DNA from: Streptomyces sp. RPT161
GTDB lineage: Bacteria; Actinomycetota; Actinomycetes; Streptomycetales; Streptomycetaceae
Reading direction: 5' to 3'
Length of the DNA: 64,000 nt
Assembly (NCBI RefSeq): GCF_027533845.1
Contig: NZ_JAPZVN010000009.1
Span: 124,001-188,000, forward strand
The notes below the pieces were generated by a model. It was not told the origin of the DNA and made no database searches. It saw only the letters and a program-made list of their open reading frames with translations. Of the stretch, positions 17,013-26,357 are shown in pieces (the first letter of the stretch is position 1; each line of letters starts with the position of its first letter). The position numbers and the translations under genes were made by a program.

Positions 17013-18197
17013 ATGAGCATCAAGCACGACTGGATCACCACGCCCATCACCACGGACCTCCTGCGCGGCGCCCTCGACCTGGAGCGCACCGCCCACGGTG
17101 TGCTGCCGCACCGGCTGCCCGCCTGGGCCCGCGCCCAGTGCGCCGACGGACAACTCGCCCTGGTGGAAACCCAGCCCTCCGGCGTACGGCTGGTCTTCCG
17201 CACCCGGGCCACCGCCATCGAGCTGGACACGCTGCCGACCAAGCGGGTCTACGTGGGTGTCCCGCCGCGCCCGGACGGCGTGTACGACCTGCTCGTCGAC
17301 GGCCGCCTGGCCGGCCAGGCCAGCGTGACCGGTGGCAACACCCTGACCATCGACATGGCCACCGGGACCGCCGAGCACCAGCCCGGCCCGCCCGGCAACC
17401 TGCGCTTCACCGGCCTTCCCGACGGCGTCAAGGACATCGAGATCTGGCTGCCGCACAACGAGACCACCGAACTCCTCGCCCTGCGCACCGACGCCCCCGT
17501 CGAGCCCGCACCGGACCGGGGCCGCAAGGTGTGGCTGCACCACGGCAGTTCGATCAGCCACGGATCCGACGCGGCCAGCCCCACCACCACCTGGCCCGCA
17601 CTCGCCGCCGCCATCAGCGGCGTGGAACTGATCAATCTCGGTCTGGGCGGCAGCGCCCTGCTCGACCCGTTCACCGCCCGCACGATGCGGGACACCCCCG
17701 CCGACGTGATCAGCCTCAAGATCGGCATCAACCTGGTCAACGCCGACCTGATGCGCCTGCGTGCCTTCACCCCCGCCGTCCACGGATTCCTCGACACCAT
17801 CCGCGAAGGCCACCCCACCACGCCGCTACTGGTCGTCTCCCCCATCCTGTGCCCCATCCACGAGGACACACCGGGCCCCAGCGCCCCGGACTTCACCACT
17901 CTCAGCACCGGGCAACTGCGGTTCCGGGCCACGGGCGATCCTGCGGAGCGCGCCAGCGGGAAGTTGACGCTCACCGTCATCCGGGACGAGCTGGCCCGCA
18001 TCGTGGCGCAGCGGGCGGCCGAGGACCCGAACCTTCACCACCTTGACGGCCGCGAACTCTACGGTGCGGCCGACTCCGCCGAGCTTCCCCTACCCGACGG
18101 GCTCCACCCGGACGCCGCCACCCACCGCCGCATCGGCGAACGCTTCGCCAAGCTGGTCTTCACAGGCGACGGCCCGTTCACGAACCGCAGCGCCTGA
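17013..18197 (+). CDS. SGNH/GDSL-family hydrolase (carbohydrate esterase-like)
   Basis: A 394-residue enzyme without a signal peptide. The first 165 residues are a beta-rich domain like the N-terminal sandwich of SGNH esterases. The SGNH core follows: block I HHGSSISHG with nucleophile S180, block II glycines in GLGGSALLD (209-217), block III N240 in KIGINLVN, and block V DGLHPD with D362/H365. It probably removes acyl groups from a sugar or small ester. It follows a TetR gene on the same strand. The exact substrate is unknown. Confidence 0.85.
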   Translation: MSIKHDWITTPITTDLLRGALDLERTAHGVLPHRLPAWARAQCADGQLALVETQPSGVRLVFRTRATAIELDTLPTKRVYVGVPPRPDGVYDLLVDGRLAGQASVTGGNTLTIDMATGTAEHQPGPPGNLRFTGLPDGVKDIEIWLPHNETTELLALRTDAPVEPAPDRGRKVWLHHGSSISHGSDAASPTTTWPALAAAISGVELINLGLGGSALLDPFTARTMRDTPADVISLKIGINLVNADLMRLRAFTPAVHGFLDTIREGHPTTPLLVVSPILCPIHEDTPGPSAPDFTTLSTGQLRFRATGDPAERASGKLTLTVIRDELARIVAQRAAEDPNLHHLDGRELYGAADSAELPLPDGLHPDAATHRRIGERFAKLVFTGDGPFTNRSA

Positions 18198-18211
18198 CTC
18201 CGGGTTCTGGT

Positions 18212-18841
18212 TCATGAGCGCGCTTCCTTGAACGCCGTGACGAGTTCTGCCGTGGCGACGATGGCATGGGCGAAGGTGGGGCCGTTCAGCTCATGCGCCG
18301 CGTGCATCATCTCGGGGAGGAAGGCCGCGGTGGCGTCGCGGACCAACGTCACGTGGTAGCCGAGCTCCATCGCGAAACGGCCGGTGGACTCGACGCAGGT
18401 GTTCGCCAACACGCCGACGATCACCACATGGCTGATGCCGTGCTGCTTGAGCTGGAAGTCCAGGTCCGTGTTGGCGAACCCACTCTGCGCCCAGTGCTCG
18501 TGGACGACGACGTCGCCCGCCCGCGGCTGGAAGTCGGGGTGGAACTCCCCGCCCCAGGTGCCCCGGGCGAAGGAGTGCCGCTCCTGGATGTTCCGCTGGG
18601 TCGGGTTCGGGTGGGACCAGGTCTCGTAGTCGCCCGGCTCCCAGCGGCGGTGCGGGACGAACACCACTTGTACGCCGGTTTCGCGGGCGGCGGCGACCAC
18701 GGATCGCAGGTTGTCCAGCAGGCCGACGTCCTTCGCTACGGATTCCAGGCGCGGCCAGAGCTTGCCGCCCTCGGCGACGAAGTCGTTGTAGGGATCGACC
18801 AGCAGAACCGCCGTGCGGCGGGAGTCGTAGGTCTCGGTCAC
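18212..18841 (-). CDS. Cysteine hydrolase, isochorismatase-like family
   Basis: A 209-residue cytoplasmic hydrolase. LLVDPYND supplies the catalytic Asp D16, and ANTCVESTGR supplies nucleophile C149 (147-150 region). The Lys of the canonical Asp-Lys-Cys triad is not obvious: the equivalent segment reads VVVHEHWAQSGF, with E115/H116 in its place, a variant also seen in other family members. GTG 18841 has GAGGAG 5 bases upstream. It is convergent with the SGNH gene. Likely reactions are hydrolysis of an amide or vinyl ether of a small metabolite. Confidence 0.85.
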   Translation of the reverse strand: MTETYDSRRTAVLLVDPYNDFVAEGGKLWPRLESVAKDVGLLDNLRSVVAAARETGVQVVFVPHRRWEPGDYETWSHPNPTQRNIQERHSFARGTWGGEFHPDFQPRAGDVVVHEHWAQSGFANTDLDFQLKQHGISHVVIVGVLANTCVESTGRFAMELGYHVTLVRDATAAFLPEMMHAAHELNGPTFAHAIVATAELVTAFKEARS

Positions 18842-18974
18842 GTTTTCTCCTCAGATCCGGGCGGTGGGCCGGTGGCGCCACAGCCGTTCGGAGCTCGATC
18901 CCCACGCTAGGAGAGCGTCGACAAAAACGCAGCTCAGGCCGCAGTTGGACGGCAGCCACCAGCGACGTCGGGGG

Positions 18975-19245
18975 CTACTGGTTGCCCGGTGACTCCCGAC
19001 GCCAGGTGGCGCTCAGCATGCCGAGCAGTGCCAGACTCCCGGCGCTGGTACTTCCTGGTGCCACGTGGCAGGTCAATTCCGGGGTGGCTGCGGTGAGTTC
19101 GCGTGCAAGAACGTGCAAGTACGGTCTCGTGCGGGTCGAGACCGTACGCCTGACGCAGGACCGCGACGGTGACTTCGGCCGCCGCGTCCCAACTCCCGCA
19201 GAAGTGGCGGCCGCGGCCCGACCACAGCTGGTGCCGCCGGGCCTG
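18975..19245 (-). pseudogene. Remnant ORF broken by a 10-bp tandem duplication
   Basis: Directly after the TPR gene, one minus frame reads SGRGRHFCGSWDAAAEVTVA then VLRQAYGLDPHETVLA; the continuation RELTAATPELTCHVAPGSTS to a stop at 18975 is in another frame. The break coincides with a 10-base direct repeat, CGTGCAAGAA/CGTGCAAGTA (19102-19121, + strand). Deleting one copy restores one frame of about 85 codons. No start codon is visible, so the 5' end is also missing. The family is not recognised. Confidence 0.45.
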
Positions 19246-19249
19246 ACTC

Positions 19250-20626
19250 CTAGCGGACGCGGTCCGCGGGGAGTACGGCAGCTGTCCGCTCGTTGAGACG
19301 GTTCTGGGCGTTGCGGTCGTGGGGGCAGCGTGGGCGCAGGTTGATGCGTTCGCTCAGCAGACTGCGGGCCAGGTCGTGGTGTCCGGCGTGCAGGGCTGCC
19401 TCGAACAGGGTCCTTTGCAGGGCGTCCCGTTGGGCGTGGCTGCCGCCGAAGCTGTGGAAGCGGTACCGCAGGGGCAGCAGCAGGTCGACCGCGTCGCGGT
19501 ACCGTCCCTGCCCGTAGGCCACGAGCGCGCGGCTCACCGGCAGTCCGATCTCCGAGGTCATCAGGACGTTGGAAACGCCCGCACTGCCGCCGGCGTCGCG
19601 CAGCCAGGCTTCGCGGTCGCGGATGAGCCGCTCGGCCTCGGCGATGCGGTCGGCACCGACGTAGGCCATGACGGCGTGGACGTCGTTGAAGGCGTAGTAG
19701 GCGCCGTCATGTCGGCGTGCCCAGCCGTCGGCCAGCGTGGACCAGCGGTGACCGGTGTCGACGCCCGCCAGGTACAGCCGCCACAGCAGCGACGCCGCGT
19801 CCAGGAGTTCCATCGCCAGCCCGGCCGAACCCTCGTTGTGCACGGCGGCGTCGTAGACGGCCAGCACCTTGTCCGTACGGCCGGTCTCCATAACGTACAG
19901 GGCGTAGTGCCACCAGTTGTGCACCTTGAGGGAGTTGCCGTCGGCCCAGTCGTCGGTTCGGGCATCGAAGTAGCGGATGCCGTCCTCGTAGCGGCCCTGC
20001 ATCTCGTAGGCGTGCACCACGGCGTGGATGCCCCACACGTCACGTGCGTTGCGTTCCACCGCCTCGATGCCCGTGCGTTCGGCCAGGTCGTAGTGGCCCG
20101 CCTCCTCCAAGCCGAACGCGTATCTGCCCTGGATCAGGCCGTACTGCGGATCGTCCGCGTCCCAGGCGGACAGCGCGCCGCCGATGCGGTCGCGCAGCAG
20201 CATGGCGTTGCCGGTGAGGAAATCGATGTGGTGTCCCACCGCGAGGGCGAGGGCGTCCCGCGGGTACGCCACGGTCAGCTCAGCGAGAACGTCGCCGGCC
20301 CGGTGCAGATCGCCAGCCAGCCAGGCGGAGACCGCCGCGACGTGCATGCGTTCCCGCGCGGTCACATCGGCGACGTGCACGTCCCGCTGGTACGCGCGGA
20401 ACGCCTTGGCCGCCTCCGCCGCGTCCTTCTCCTCCGTGCCCAGCAGGCCGAGATACGCCCTGAAGACGTTCCCCATGGCGGACCGCGGCGAGGCGTCGAG
20501 CACGTCGGCGACCCCCGAGGCCACCTCCTCCCGGAAGAAGAGCAGACTGTCCAGCGCCTTCTCGTAGTGCCGCACCGCATCGGCGTCTGTGTACGTCATC
20601 GTGTGAGCGTGCCGGTCCGTTGCCAC
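19250..20626 (-). CDS. TTC38-like tetratricopeptide repeat protein
   Basis: A 458-residue all-helical protein. Recurrent helix pairs such as AVGHHIDFLTGNAMLLRDRI, YAFGLEEAGHYDLAERTGIE and IHAVVHAYEMQGRYEDGIRY, the HNWWHYALYVMETGR motif, and the length match the TTC38 family, whose members are scaffold-like. GTG 20626 has GGAGG 5 bases upstream; ATG 20599 is the alternative and the open frame runs to 20737. It is divergent from the GNAT gene. Function is unknown. Confidence 0.8.
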   Translation of the reverse strand: MATDRHAHTMTYTDADAVRHYEKALDSLLFFREEVASGVADVLDASPRSAMGNVFRAYLGLLGTEEKDAAEAAKAFRAYQRDVHVADVTARERMHVAAVSAWLAGDLHRAGDVLAELTVAYPRDALALAVGHHIDFLTGNAMLLRDRIGGALSAWDADDPQYGLIQGRYAFGLEEAGHYDLAERTGIEAVERNARDVWGIHAVVHAYEMQGRYEDGIRYFDARTDDWADGNSLKVHNWWHYALYVMETGRTDKVLAVYDAAVHNEGSAGLAMELLDAASLLWRLYLAGVDTGHRWSTLADGWARRHDGAYYAFNDVHAVMAYVGADRIAEAERLIRDREAWLRDAGGSAGVSNVLMTSEIGLPVSRALVAYGQGRYRDAVDLLLPLRYRFHSFGGSHAQRDALQRTLFEAALHAGHHDLARSLLSERINLRPRCPHDRNAQNRLNERTAAVLPADRVR

Positions 20627-20791
20627 TCCGCCCTCCAGTCGGGGTCGCCGTGTGTCGGAGGAATCCCTGCCCCGTTGGACGGCAACGGACACAACGGTGC
20701 AGATCGGTCCAGCCCGTCGCCGTGCACAGCCGTCCACGTGGTGGCACCGGGCGAGCTTGCACGCCGGTCACGCGCTCCTAACATTCAGCAC

Positions 20792-21214
20792 GTGAACGCA
20801 ACGAACGAGCTTTACCGGATCTGTGCCGAAACGCCTTCCGTCGAGACGTACCTGCGGCTGCGGCTCGAAGCGGGGATGTCTGCCAAGTCTCCCGAAGCGG
20901 CCCGCATCGGGCTGCCCAACTCATGGCATGCGGTGACCGTGTTCCGCGGGGACGAACCGGTCGGAATGGGGCGGATCATCGGTGACGGTGGATGCGTGTT
21001 CCAGATCGTCGACATCGCTGTGGCGCGCGGCCATCAAGGGCGCGGGCTGGGCAAGCAGATCATGACGGAACTGGTCCGGGCGTTGGAGCAACACGCCCCG
21101 GACAAGGCCTATGTCTCGCTGATCGCGGACGGCGACGCGCGCTTCCTGTACGAGAAGTTCGGATTCCGGCCGACGGCTCCCGCGTCGATCGGCATGTACC
21201 GCGTCATGACGTGA
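20792..21214 (+). CDS. GNAT-family N-acetyltransferase
   Basis: A 140-residue acyltransferase. The acetyl-CoA-binding motif A reads QIVDIAVARGHQGRGLGKQI, with the R/Q-x-x-G-x-G/A loop in RGHQGRGLG. The C-terminal FLYEKFGFRPT is the usual motif B. The N-terminal part has SWHAVTVFRGDEPVGMGRII, typical of small-molecule GNATs. The GTG at 20792 has no clear ribosome binding site, so a leaderless transcript is possible. The acceptor substrate is unknown. Confidence 0.9.
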   Translation: MNATNELYRICAETPSVETYLRLRLEAGMSAKSPEAARIGLPNSWHAVTVFRGDEPVGMGRIIGDGGCVFQIVDIAVARGHQGRGLGKQIMTELVRALEQHAPDKAYVSLIADGDARFLYEKFGFRPTAPASIGMYRVMT

Positions 21215-21398
21215 TGCGGCGCGGGGCTGACGCGCCTTGTATCCCTGTGGTGGCGGTCACGCCGCCGGGCCGCTGCGCACGGGGCGGTGCGTGGCAACGC
21301 GGCGTGTACGACGTCGACTTGTCGATGGGCCCCGCCAGCTCACAACCGGAGCCCGCGCTTTGCCTGGCACCGCACAAGGCGTTCACGAGCGTTGCACC

Positions 21399-21863
21399 TC
21401 ACCGCCTGTCCGCGTCCTCCGCTTTCCGCGTTGCGGTCGTCGGCGGCGTGTCGGCGAGACGGTTCATCAACCGGCCAGCCAGAAGCAGGACCTGCTGCTC
21501 GGTCTCGGTCAGCGGGCCCATCGCCTCGGTCAGCCACGCCTCGCGCTGCGCGAGGTCCTGCGCCAACGCCTGCCGCCCGGCCTCCGTGATCGACAGGACG
21601 GAAACGCGCCGGTCCTCCTCAGATGGGGCGCGGGTGATCAGCCCGTCGGTCTCCAACTCGGCGAAGCTCCGGGTCAGGGACTGCGGCTGCTGATGTTCCG
21701 ATGCGGCGATGGAGCCGGGGGTGGATGGTCCTCGGCGGCGCAGATGGCCCAGGACGCTCATCTTGTTCGGGCTGAGCGCACCCGGTGGCCGCTCATGGCG
21801 CAGACGCGAGCCGAGTCGCAGGAGCCCCTGAAGCAACACATGGGTGGGGAAGGCGTTGTCCAT
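21399..21863 (-). CDS. MarR-family transcriptional regulator
   Basis: A 154-residue dimeric winged-helix regulator. The core reads LSPNKMSVLGHLRRRGPSTP, with the recognition region QQPQSLTRSFAELETDGLIT and the wing EEDRRVSVLSITEAGRQAL. It lies upstream of the MHS-family transporter on the same strand but about 1.6 kb from that gene's start, so it is probably not cotranscribed. Ligand is unknown. Confidence 0.9.
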   Translation of the reverse strand: MDNAFPTHVLLQGLLRLGSRLRHERPPGALSPNKMSVLGHLRRRGPSTPGSIAASEHQQPQSLTRSFAELETDGLITRAPSEEDRRVSVLSITEAGRQALAQDLAQREAWLTEAMGPLTETEQQVLLLAGRLMNRLADTPPTTATRKAEDADRR

Positions 21864-22066
21864 GGGCCCATATTAAGCGTGCCCTTACTAATTTCAGGGC
21901 CGGACAGACCGCTGTAGCGTCGTCATCGCGGGTGAATGGTTTGAGAAGTACTACGCAACCTCTGTGATCCCCTGCCGACGATGTCGGCGGTTCAGCGTCC
22001 TCCTCGCGGGCTCGGCGGGGGCGCTGGCTCGCCCGGCCGGGCTGCCAGCGCCCACCGGCCCAGCGG

Positions 22067-23512
22067 TCATTGATGTGCCGTCGCGGCAGAGCGCCGCATG
22101 CTGGGCAACTTCGCCCGGGACTCACCTGGGGTCCGGCGTCCGCGCAGCGACTCCCCCGCGGTCTCCGGCATCAGCAAGATCGGCACCAGGGCGATCAGAC
22201 CGGCAGCGGTCATGTACCAGCCCGGCATCAGGGTGTTGTGCGTGGCCGAGATCAGCGCGGTCACGACCAACGGCGTGGTGCCGCCGAAGGCGGAGGTGGA
22301 GACGTTGTAGCCGATCGCGAACGCGCCGTACCGCACCTGGGTCGGGAAGAGCGCCGGCAGGGTGGACGCGATGCAGGCGAGCAGCGACACCAACAGCAGA
22401 CCGAGGACGGCGAAACCGACGGTGGTGGCCACGAGGTTCTTCGTGCCCATCAGCATGAGCATCGGCACCGAGAGGACGATGAAGCCGATGCAGGAGGTCA
22501 GCAGGACGGGTTTGCGGCCGATTCGGTCGGTGAGCGCACCGATCGGCGTGATGACCGCCAGCATGCCGACCATGACGAGCACCGGTAGCAGGTCGCTGGT
22601 GAGGGTGCTCAGCTTGAGGACGCTGTTGAGATAGGTCGGCATGTACGTGAGTACGCCGTAGTCCGCGATGTTGAGCAGCAGCACGAATCCGATCAGCAGC
22701 AGGATGTGCCGCCAGTACTGCATGGTCTCCCGGAACGGGACCTTGGAGGTTTCGCCGCGCTTGGCCAGTTCGTCGAAGACCGGGCTGTCCTCCAGACGAG
22801 CGCGCAGGTAGAGGCCGATCGCACCGAGCGGCAAGGCCACCAGGAAGGGCACTCGCCAGGCCCAGGCGTTGAGCGTGTCCTGGCTGACCGACGCGGACAT
22901 GATGGTGGCGAGCAGTCCGCCGGAGATCAGGCCGATCAGGGTGCCGAACTCCAGGAAGGAGCCGTAGAAACCGCGCTTCTTGTCCGGTGCGTACTCGGCC
23001 ATGTACGTGGCCGCTCCGCCGTACTCGCCGCCGGTGGAGAATCCCTGGACGAGCCGACACAGTACGAGCAGTACCGGCGCCCAGACCCCGATGGTGGCGT
23101 GGGTGGGCAGGACACCTATCGCCGCGGTGGACAGGGACATGAGGGTGATGGTGAGCACCAACACCCGCTGGCGGCCCAGTCTGTCTCCGAGGGGGCCGAA
23201 AACCATGCCGCCGAACGGCCTGATCGCGAATGAGACCGCCAGCACACCGAAGGTGGACAGGAGTTTGGTGGTCGAGTCGCTTCCGGGAAAGAAGGCGTTG
23301 CCGACCGACGTGGCGAGGTAGCCGTAGACGCCGTAGTCGAACCACTCGATCGCGTTGCCCATTGCCGATGCAGCGGTGACACGGTGCAGGCTGCCGCGGT
23401 CCACCTCGCGAAAACCGGCAGAAGGTTCGTGTGCGGGCGACTGATCGCCGCCTTCCACGGGGGTCTTGCTGGTCGAATCGTGGTCCGTCGGGCCGCTATG
23501 AGGTGGACACAT
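22067..23512 (-). CDS. MHS-family major facilitator (proline/betaine or carboxylate:H+ symporter type)
   Basis: A 481-residue transporter with 12 predicted membrane helices. The MHS signatures are clear: GNAIEWFDYGVYGYLA near the first helix, RPFGGMVFGPLGDRLGRQRV in loop 2-3, RLVQGFSTGGEYGGA, and DRIGRKPVLL in the second half. It likely imports an osmolyte or organic acid with protons. ATG 23512 has GGAGG 10 bases upstream and gives a normal cytoplasmic tail; the open frame runs to 23890. Substrate is not determinable. Confidence 0.9.
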   Translation of the reverse strand: MCPPHSGPTDHDSTSKTPVEGGDQSPAHEPSAGFREVDRGSLHRVTAASAMGNAIEWFDYGVYGYLATSVGNAFFPGSDSTTKLLSTFGVLAVSFAIRPFGGMVFGPLGDRLGRQRVLVLTITLMSLSTAAIGVLPTHATIGVWAPVLLVLCRLVQGFSTGGEYGGAATYMAEYAPDKKRGFYGSFLEFGTLIGLISGGLLATIMSASVSQDTLNAWAWRVPFLVALPLGAIGLYLRARLEDSPVFDELAKRGETSKVPFRETMQYWRHILLLIGFVLLLNIADYGVLTYMPTYLNSVLKLSTLTSDLLPVLVMVGMLAVITPIGALTDRIGRKPVLLTSCIGFIVLSVPMLMLMGTKNLVATTVGFAVLGLLLVSLLACIASTLPALFPTQVRYGAFAIGYNVSTSAFGGTTPLVVTALISATHNTLMPGWYMTAAGLIALVPILLMPETAGESLRGRRTPGESRAKLPSMRRSAATAHQ

Positions 23513-23739
23513 ACGTCTAGCGCCTCCATGAACAGGTTGTCGATCCGTCGAGAATCGAATAGTCCGGCATCCGCTACCCGGGCTCACGACTTCCATGCGT
23601 GCACAGTTCTCCGGCACGGTTTCGGCGCCGCCGAAGGATGGTCGGTCACTCGCGGGGCCGCCGACGACCACGTGAACGCGGTGGGATCGTCGGCGGTGCG
23701 GTCGTCCTACGCGCCGGACTTCGTCATTCATGGGCAGTG

Positions 23740-24190
23740 CGTGACGCGGTTGCGCCAGTGCCGGAGACCCCGCGCCGACCCCGGGGATGACCAGCCCGAG
23801 GATCGGTACGGGCCAGGAGAGCCGGATCCCACCAGGCGCAGGACCATGTTTGCGAGGCCGACGTTCACAAAGCCGCGACCGGCCGCGCACCAGACGGGAA
23901 GCCGGTGCGGGGCGCCGCCGACCCGGCGGAGGTGGCGAAACACCCGCCAGGTGCGCGACGTGGCCGCGCCCGCGACGCCTTGTACGGCGCCTGCCGCGAT
24001 GAGCACTTGGACGTTCCCGGCCGTCCCGCGCGGCAAGGTGACGGCGGTGAGGCCGGTGAGGCCGAGGACGTACAAACGCTTGCGGCCCGGGGTTTCACCG
24101 AGGGAACCCAGCCGAGCAGCAGGGCCGCCCGCGCCAGGGGTAGATGTCGGCGATTCACTGCAACGAGCCAAAGCTCGCGTGCAGTTCGTC
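23740..24190 (-). pseudogene. Fragment of an EmrB/QacA-type MFS transporter
   Basis: A minus-strand frame reads GETPGRKRLYVLGLTGLTAV, then TAGNVQVLIAAGAVQGVAGA, the loop 2-3 and helix 4 region of drug:H+ antiporters. Downstream it drifts (WCAAGRGFVNVGLANMVLRL) without the remaining ten helices, and frames are disrupted. Read as a decayed internal fragment. Confidence 0.55.
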
Positions 24191-24224
24191 CGCGATGCGC
24201 GGCAGCGCAACCATCACGATGGTC

Positions 24225-24352
24225 GCGCGCCCTCTCCGAATGCGGCAACGTCTACGCCGACTTCAGCCGAGCCGGACGGCAACGGTACTGCTCACAGATC
24301 TGCGTCAACCGCGACTCGGTGCGCCGCCATCACGCCAGGCGAGCCATCTGAA
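24225..24352 (+). pseudogene. C-terminal scrap of a CGNR zinc-finger protein
   Basis: The + strand reads SECGNVYADFSRAGRQRYCS followed by QICVNRDSVRRHHARR and a stop, matching the zinc finger of CGNR/ABATE proteins with CGNR drifted to CVNR. No upstream ABATE domain in frame is recognisable. It lies beside the MFS remnant, so the whole 23.5-24.4 kb stretch appears to be decaying DNA. Confidence 0.5.
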
Positions 24353-24411
24353 GGCGTGACGGGGCGCACCTGGGGCCGGGCGGCGTCACCCCCGCAGTGC
24401 GTTTCGTACCG

Positions 24412-25332
24412 TCAGGGCTTCAGCACGATCTTGCCGCGGGTGTGCTGCTGCTCCAGTTCGCGGTAGGCGTCACGCACGTCGTCCAGCGGAAAGACCTTGG
24501 CGATCGGGATCTCCAACTTGCCCTGGTCGATCAGTGCGGCGAGTTCCTTGAGCACCTCGGCACTGGCGGCTGCCGCACTGCCCTCCGCCTTGACTCCGTG
24601 CTTCTCCGCACCGGCGAAATCGATGATCGTGTCGATTCGGTCGGGCCGCACTCCGAGTTCGAGCGCGAGCTCGATGTACCCGTCGCCGAAGGTGTCGATG
24701 AACGCGTCGACCCGGCCGCCCGAAGCCGCACGGATCCGGTCGGCCACGCCCTCGCCGTAGCTGACCGGGATCGCTCCGCGGTCGGTCAGCCACGCGTGGT
24801 TCCGCTCGCTGGCCAGGCCGATCACCGTGGCACCCGCCTGGCGCGCCAGTTGCACGACCAACGAGCCGACGCCACCGGCGGCTCCGGAGACCACCACGGT
24901 GTCGCCCGGCGCCAGGTCAACGGCCCGCACCGCCGCGTACGCGGTGGTCCCGGCCACGAACAGGGCGCCGCCCTGCTCCCATGTGACGCCCGCCGGGCGG
25001 TGGATCAGGTCCGTGGCGTCGGCGAGGACGTACTCGGCATGGCTGGCCCGGCGGTTGGTGAAGCCGATCACCTCGTCTCCCGGCGCGAGGTCCTCGACGC
25101 CCTCACCGACCTCCTCGACGGTCCCGGCGAAGTCGCTGCCCTGGCCGGAGGGGAAGGTGGCGGGCCACCGGTCGTGCAGCAGGCCCTCGCGGATCTTGGC
25201 CTCCCCCGGATTGATCCCGGCGGCCACCACCTTGACCAGCACCTGCCCGCGGCCGGGCGAGGGACGTTCTACGTCGACGACCTCCAGCACGTCGATGCCG
25301 CCGTACTCGGTGAAACGGACTGCCTTGGGCAT
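24412..25332 (-). CDS. NADP-dependent quinone oxidoreductase-like MDR protein
   Basis: A 306-residue cytoplasmic medium-chain reductase lacking the zinc ligands. The GroES-like N-domain (PKAVRFTEYGGIDVLEVVDV, GQGSDFAGTVEEVGEGV) precedes a Rossmann domain with VVVSGAAGGVGSLVVQLARQ. The C-terminus (FPLDDVRDAYRELEQQHTRG then KIVLKP) is standard. ATG 25332 has GGGGAG 4 bases upstream, deciding it over the open frame to 25449. It probably reduces a quinone or enone with NADPH. It is divergent from the YceI gene. Confidence 0.9.
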   Translation of the reverse strand: MPKAVRFTEYGGIDVLEVVDVERPSPGRGQVLVKVVAAGINPGEAKIREGLLHDRWPATFPSGQGSDFAGTVEEVGEGVEDLAPGDEVIGFTNRRASHAEYVLADATDLIHRPAGVTWEQGGALFVAGTTAYAAVRAVDLAPGDTVVVSGAAGGVGSLVVQLARQAGATVIGLASERNHAWLTDRGAIPVSYGEGVADRIRAASGGRVDAFIDTFGDGYIELALELGVRPDRIDTIIDFAGAEKHGVKAEGSAAAASAEVLKELAALIDQGKLEIPIAKVFPLDDVRDAYRELEQQHTRGKIVLKP

Positions 25333-25649
25333 CGCGCTCCCCTTTCGAACTTGTGGTGAAGACGGCAACAGACCGAAGACGCCAAGGATTCCCGTCGGCG
25401 GATCCTCAGATCGTGCGTCGGCCGCAGGTTGCGGACCGGGTGCCCCCACCGCGCCGCATACCCATACATGGATAACGGGGGGTGGTCGGGCTTAGCCTGA
25501 GATGGATCGGTTCTGCCGAGGGAGTTCCTGGGCGTAAGCCAGGCCGGGCCAGCTTCCTCGCGTCCGCGCTTCGACCCTCACGCAGGCCAGCCGCGGGATC
25601 ACGGCCCCGCCGCCCGGGCTTCCATGCCCCGTCCCTGAGGGAGCTGCTG
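25333..25649. other. Divergent intergenic region, no gene seen
   Basis: This 317-base stretch separates the oxidoreductase and the YceI gene and must hold both promoters. No convincing ORF, palindrome or RNA element was found in it. Confidence 0.4.
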
Positions 25650-26207
25650 ATGGCCACCACCAAATGGTTCTTCGAACCCGGCCACACAGCCGCCGAGTTC
25701 AGCGCCCGGCACATGATGGTCACTTACGTGCGCGGTCAGTTCAAGAACGTCCAGGGCCGGCTGGAGGCCGACCCGGAACATCCTGAGCAAGCCAGGGCCG
25801 AGGCGATCATCGACGCCGCCCAGGTCTACACCGGCCAACCCGAACGCGACGCCCATCTGCGCAGCGCGGACTTCTTCGACGTCGAAAACCATCCCACCTG
25901 GACCTTCTCCACCTCCCACATCCACCAGCTCAGTCCGAACGAGTTCGAGGTCACCGGCGACCTCACCATCCGCGGCACCACGCGCCCGGTCACGTTCGAC
26001 GTCACTTACCTCGGCCAGTGGGACACCCCCTGGTGGGAGGGCGAGCAGAACCTGGGCTCCCGGCGCCGGGCCGGCTTCGTCGCCCGCACCCGGCTCAACC
26101 GCCATGACTTCGGCGTGAGTTGGAACGACACTCTGGACCGCGGCGGTGTCGTCGTCAGCGACCTGATCGATGTCACCGTCGACATCGAGGCCGTCCTGGA
26201 GCCGTAG
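25650..26207 (+). CDS. YceI-family lipid-binding protein
   Basis: A 185-residue protein with the YceI lipocalin-like fold pattern: WFFEPGHTAAEFSARHMMVT at the start, DAHLRSADFFDVENHPTWTF in the middle, and LTIRGTTRPVTFDVTYLGQW. Family members bind polyprenoid or fatty amide ligands inside a beta barrel. No signal peptide is present, so it is cytoplasmic. The start is ATG 25650 with GAGGGAG upstream. It is divergent from a quinone-type oxidoreductase, an association that may reflect isoprenoid-quinone handling (inference). Confidence 0.9.
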   Translation: MATTKWFFEPGHTAAEFSARHMMVTYVRGQFKNVQGRLEADPEHPEQARAEAIIDAAQVYTGQPERDAHLRSADFFDVENHPTWTFSTSHIHQLSPNEFEVTGDLTIRGTTRPVTFDVTYLGQWDTPWWEGEQNLGSRRRAGFVARTRLNRHDFGVSWNDTLDRGGVVVSDLIDVTVDIEAVLEP

Positions 26208-26357
26208 CACCATCACCACGAGCGGCCGAGGCCCTGCCCTGCTGGAGCGTTAGTCGCTGAGGACGCGGGCCGCGCCGGGTGGGCGGGTAGTGGGGGTCGG
26301 AAACCCGTCGTGGCTCTGCTCCTCGATCCACTGCGCCCGCCGCGCCCGGCACTGGCG

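Noticed and set aside
19319-21214. 631-aa frame that would fuse 490 residues to the GNAT domain
   Set aside because: The N-terminal part is antisense to the TPR gene; the GNAT starts at GTG 20792.
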